From NCBI GenBank assembly GCA_002306975.1, contig DBTI01000184.1, forward strand, positions 1 to 12,287: DNA of 12,287 nucleotides, read 5' to 3'. The stretch comes from Ruminococcaceae bacterium UBA1320. Lineage in GTDB: Bacteria; Bacillota; Clostridia; Oscillospirales; Ethanoligenentaceae. Each line of letters begins with the position of its first letter. Position 1 is the first letter of the stretch. A model generated the notes under the pieces. That model was given only the letters and a program-made list of their open reading frames with translations, had not been told where the DNA came from and made no database searches. Shown here piece by piece: positions 11,965-12,287 of this stretch. The translations under genes and the position numbers were made by a program.

Positions 11965-12287
11965 GTGTACGCGATATTTTTCGATGATGGAACAGCTACA
12001 TATAGACTTCCTGTAAACCCCGAAAAGCTTGAAATATCATCCACACAGGCGAATGAAAAATATCAAGTTTTAGGAATTGGGCAAATTGCTGTGCCGTCTT
12101 ATATGGAACTCTGCGAATATACATTCACGGCTGAATTTCCACACGATAACAGGTTTTATGTTGAAACTCAAGGACAATTTAAAGATCCCGATTATTATTT
12201 TGATTTATTTAAAAAATGGCGTGACGCTTTCACACCTGTGCGGTTTATCTCATCAAACGGAATCGGCAAGGATACCAACACCCTTGT
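11965..12287 (+). CDS. XkdP-like tail/baseplate protein, N-terminal part (partial), GTG start
   Basis: The gene runs off the window; 107 residues are visible. It begins MYAIFFDDGTATYRLPVNPE, followed by KLEISSTQANEKYQVLGIGQ and IAVPSYMELCEYTFTAEFP, and includes FKDPDYYFDLFKKWRD. The R-L-P-V-N-P-E, L-G-x-I-x-x-P and E-F-P motifs are those of the N-terminal domain of XkdP-type proteins, which usually end in a LysM domain and lie between the tape measure and the baseplate hub; they are thought to connect tube and hub. The LysM domain would be outside this window. The GTG start at 11965 is two bases after the tape measure stop, with AGAGGGGG about eight bases upstream. Relatives are about 200-240 aa, so perhaps half is missing. 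Confidence 0.85.
   Translation, partial: MYAIFFDDGTATYRLPVNPEKLEISSTQANEKYQVLGIGQIAVPSYMELCEYTFTAEFPHDNRFYVETQGQFKDPDYYFDLFKKWRDAFTPVRFISSNGIGKDTNTL

Noticed and set aside
1..12287. tRNA genes, CRISPR arrays, insertion sequences, integrase or attachment sites
   Set aside because: None seen by reading; no cloverleaf, regular repeat-spacer pattern, transposase-like protein or recombinase is present.

Overview
The window is the virion morphogenesis block of a tailed phage or prophage, from the last codons of the large terminase through the head genes, the neck genes and a contractile tail to the first third of a baseplate-hub gene. Gene order and families (SPP1-type portal, Mu-F/SPP1 gp7-type minor head protein, Gp20-type scaffold, P22-like HK97-fold coat, then XkdK/XkdM/XkdN/XkdP-like tail genes) point to a myovirus of a Firmicutes host, most likely a Clostridia-class gut bacterium. 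That host call rests on the families, the strong AGGAGG/GAGGTGA ribosome binding sites and mid-range base composition. No host gene, integrase or attachment site is in view, so lytic phage and prophage cannot be told apart.

Layout. 1-131: C-terminus of TerL. 146-1708: portal. 1707-1740: bidirectional terminator. 1716-2451, minus strand: three small genes (84 aa and 75 aa of unknown function, then a 47-aa ribbon-helix-helix protein) with their own strong promoter at 2492-2520. 2559-3608: minor head protein, apparently started on ATT. 3610-3789: 59-aa lysine-rich protein with a TTG start. 3791-4474: beta-rich putative virion decoration or fibre protein. 4475-4592: structured leader without a gene. 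4593-5153: scaffold. 5170-6267: major coat protein. 6269-7783: connector, stopper, gp10-like neck protein and tail terminator, tightly packed. 7788-9327: sheath and tube. 9380-9966: tail assembly chaperone with a programmed -1 frameshift extension. 9971-11962: tape measure. 11965 to the window end: XkdP-like tail protein.

The plus-strand genes act in order of assembly: the TerL motor docks on the portal; scaffold and coat build the procapsid; connector and stopper close the filled head; terminator, sheath, tube, chaperones and tape measure build the tail; the hub protein begins the baseplate.

The part ordinary morphogenesis does not explain is the minus-strand cassette between portal and minor head protein. 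It has a promoter with a perfect -35 box, an 18-bp near-palindrome over that box, two unknown small proteins, a terminal small DNA-binding protein and a terminator shared with the late operon. This is the layout of a self-regulated moron and resembles anti-CRISPR/Aca loci in architecture, though nothing in the sequence proves that function. Other notable points are a textbook -1 frameshift signal (slippery heptamer, 7-nt spacer, 8-bp stem) and a probable ATT start codon.
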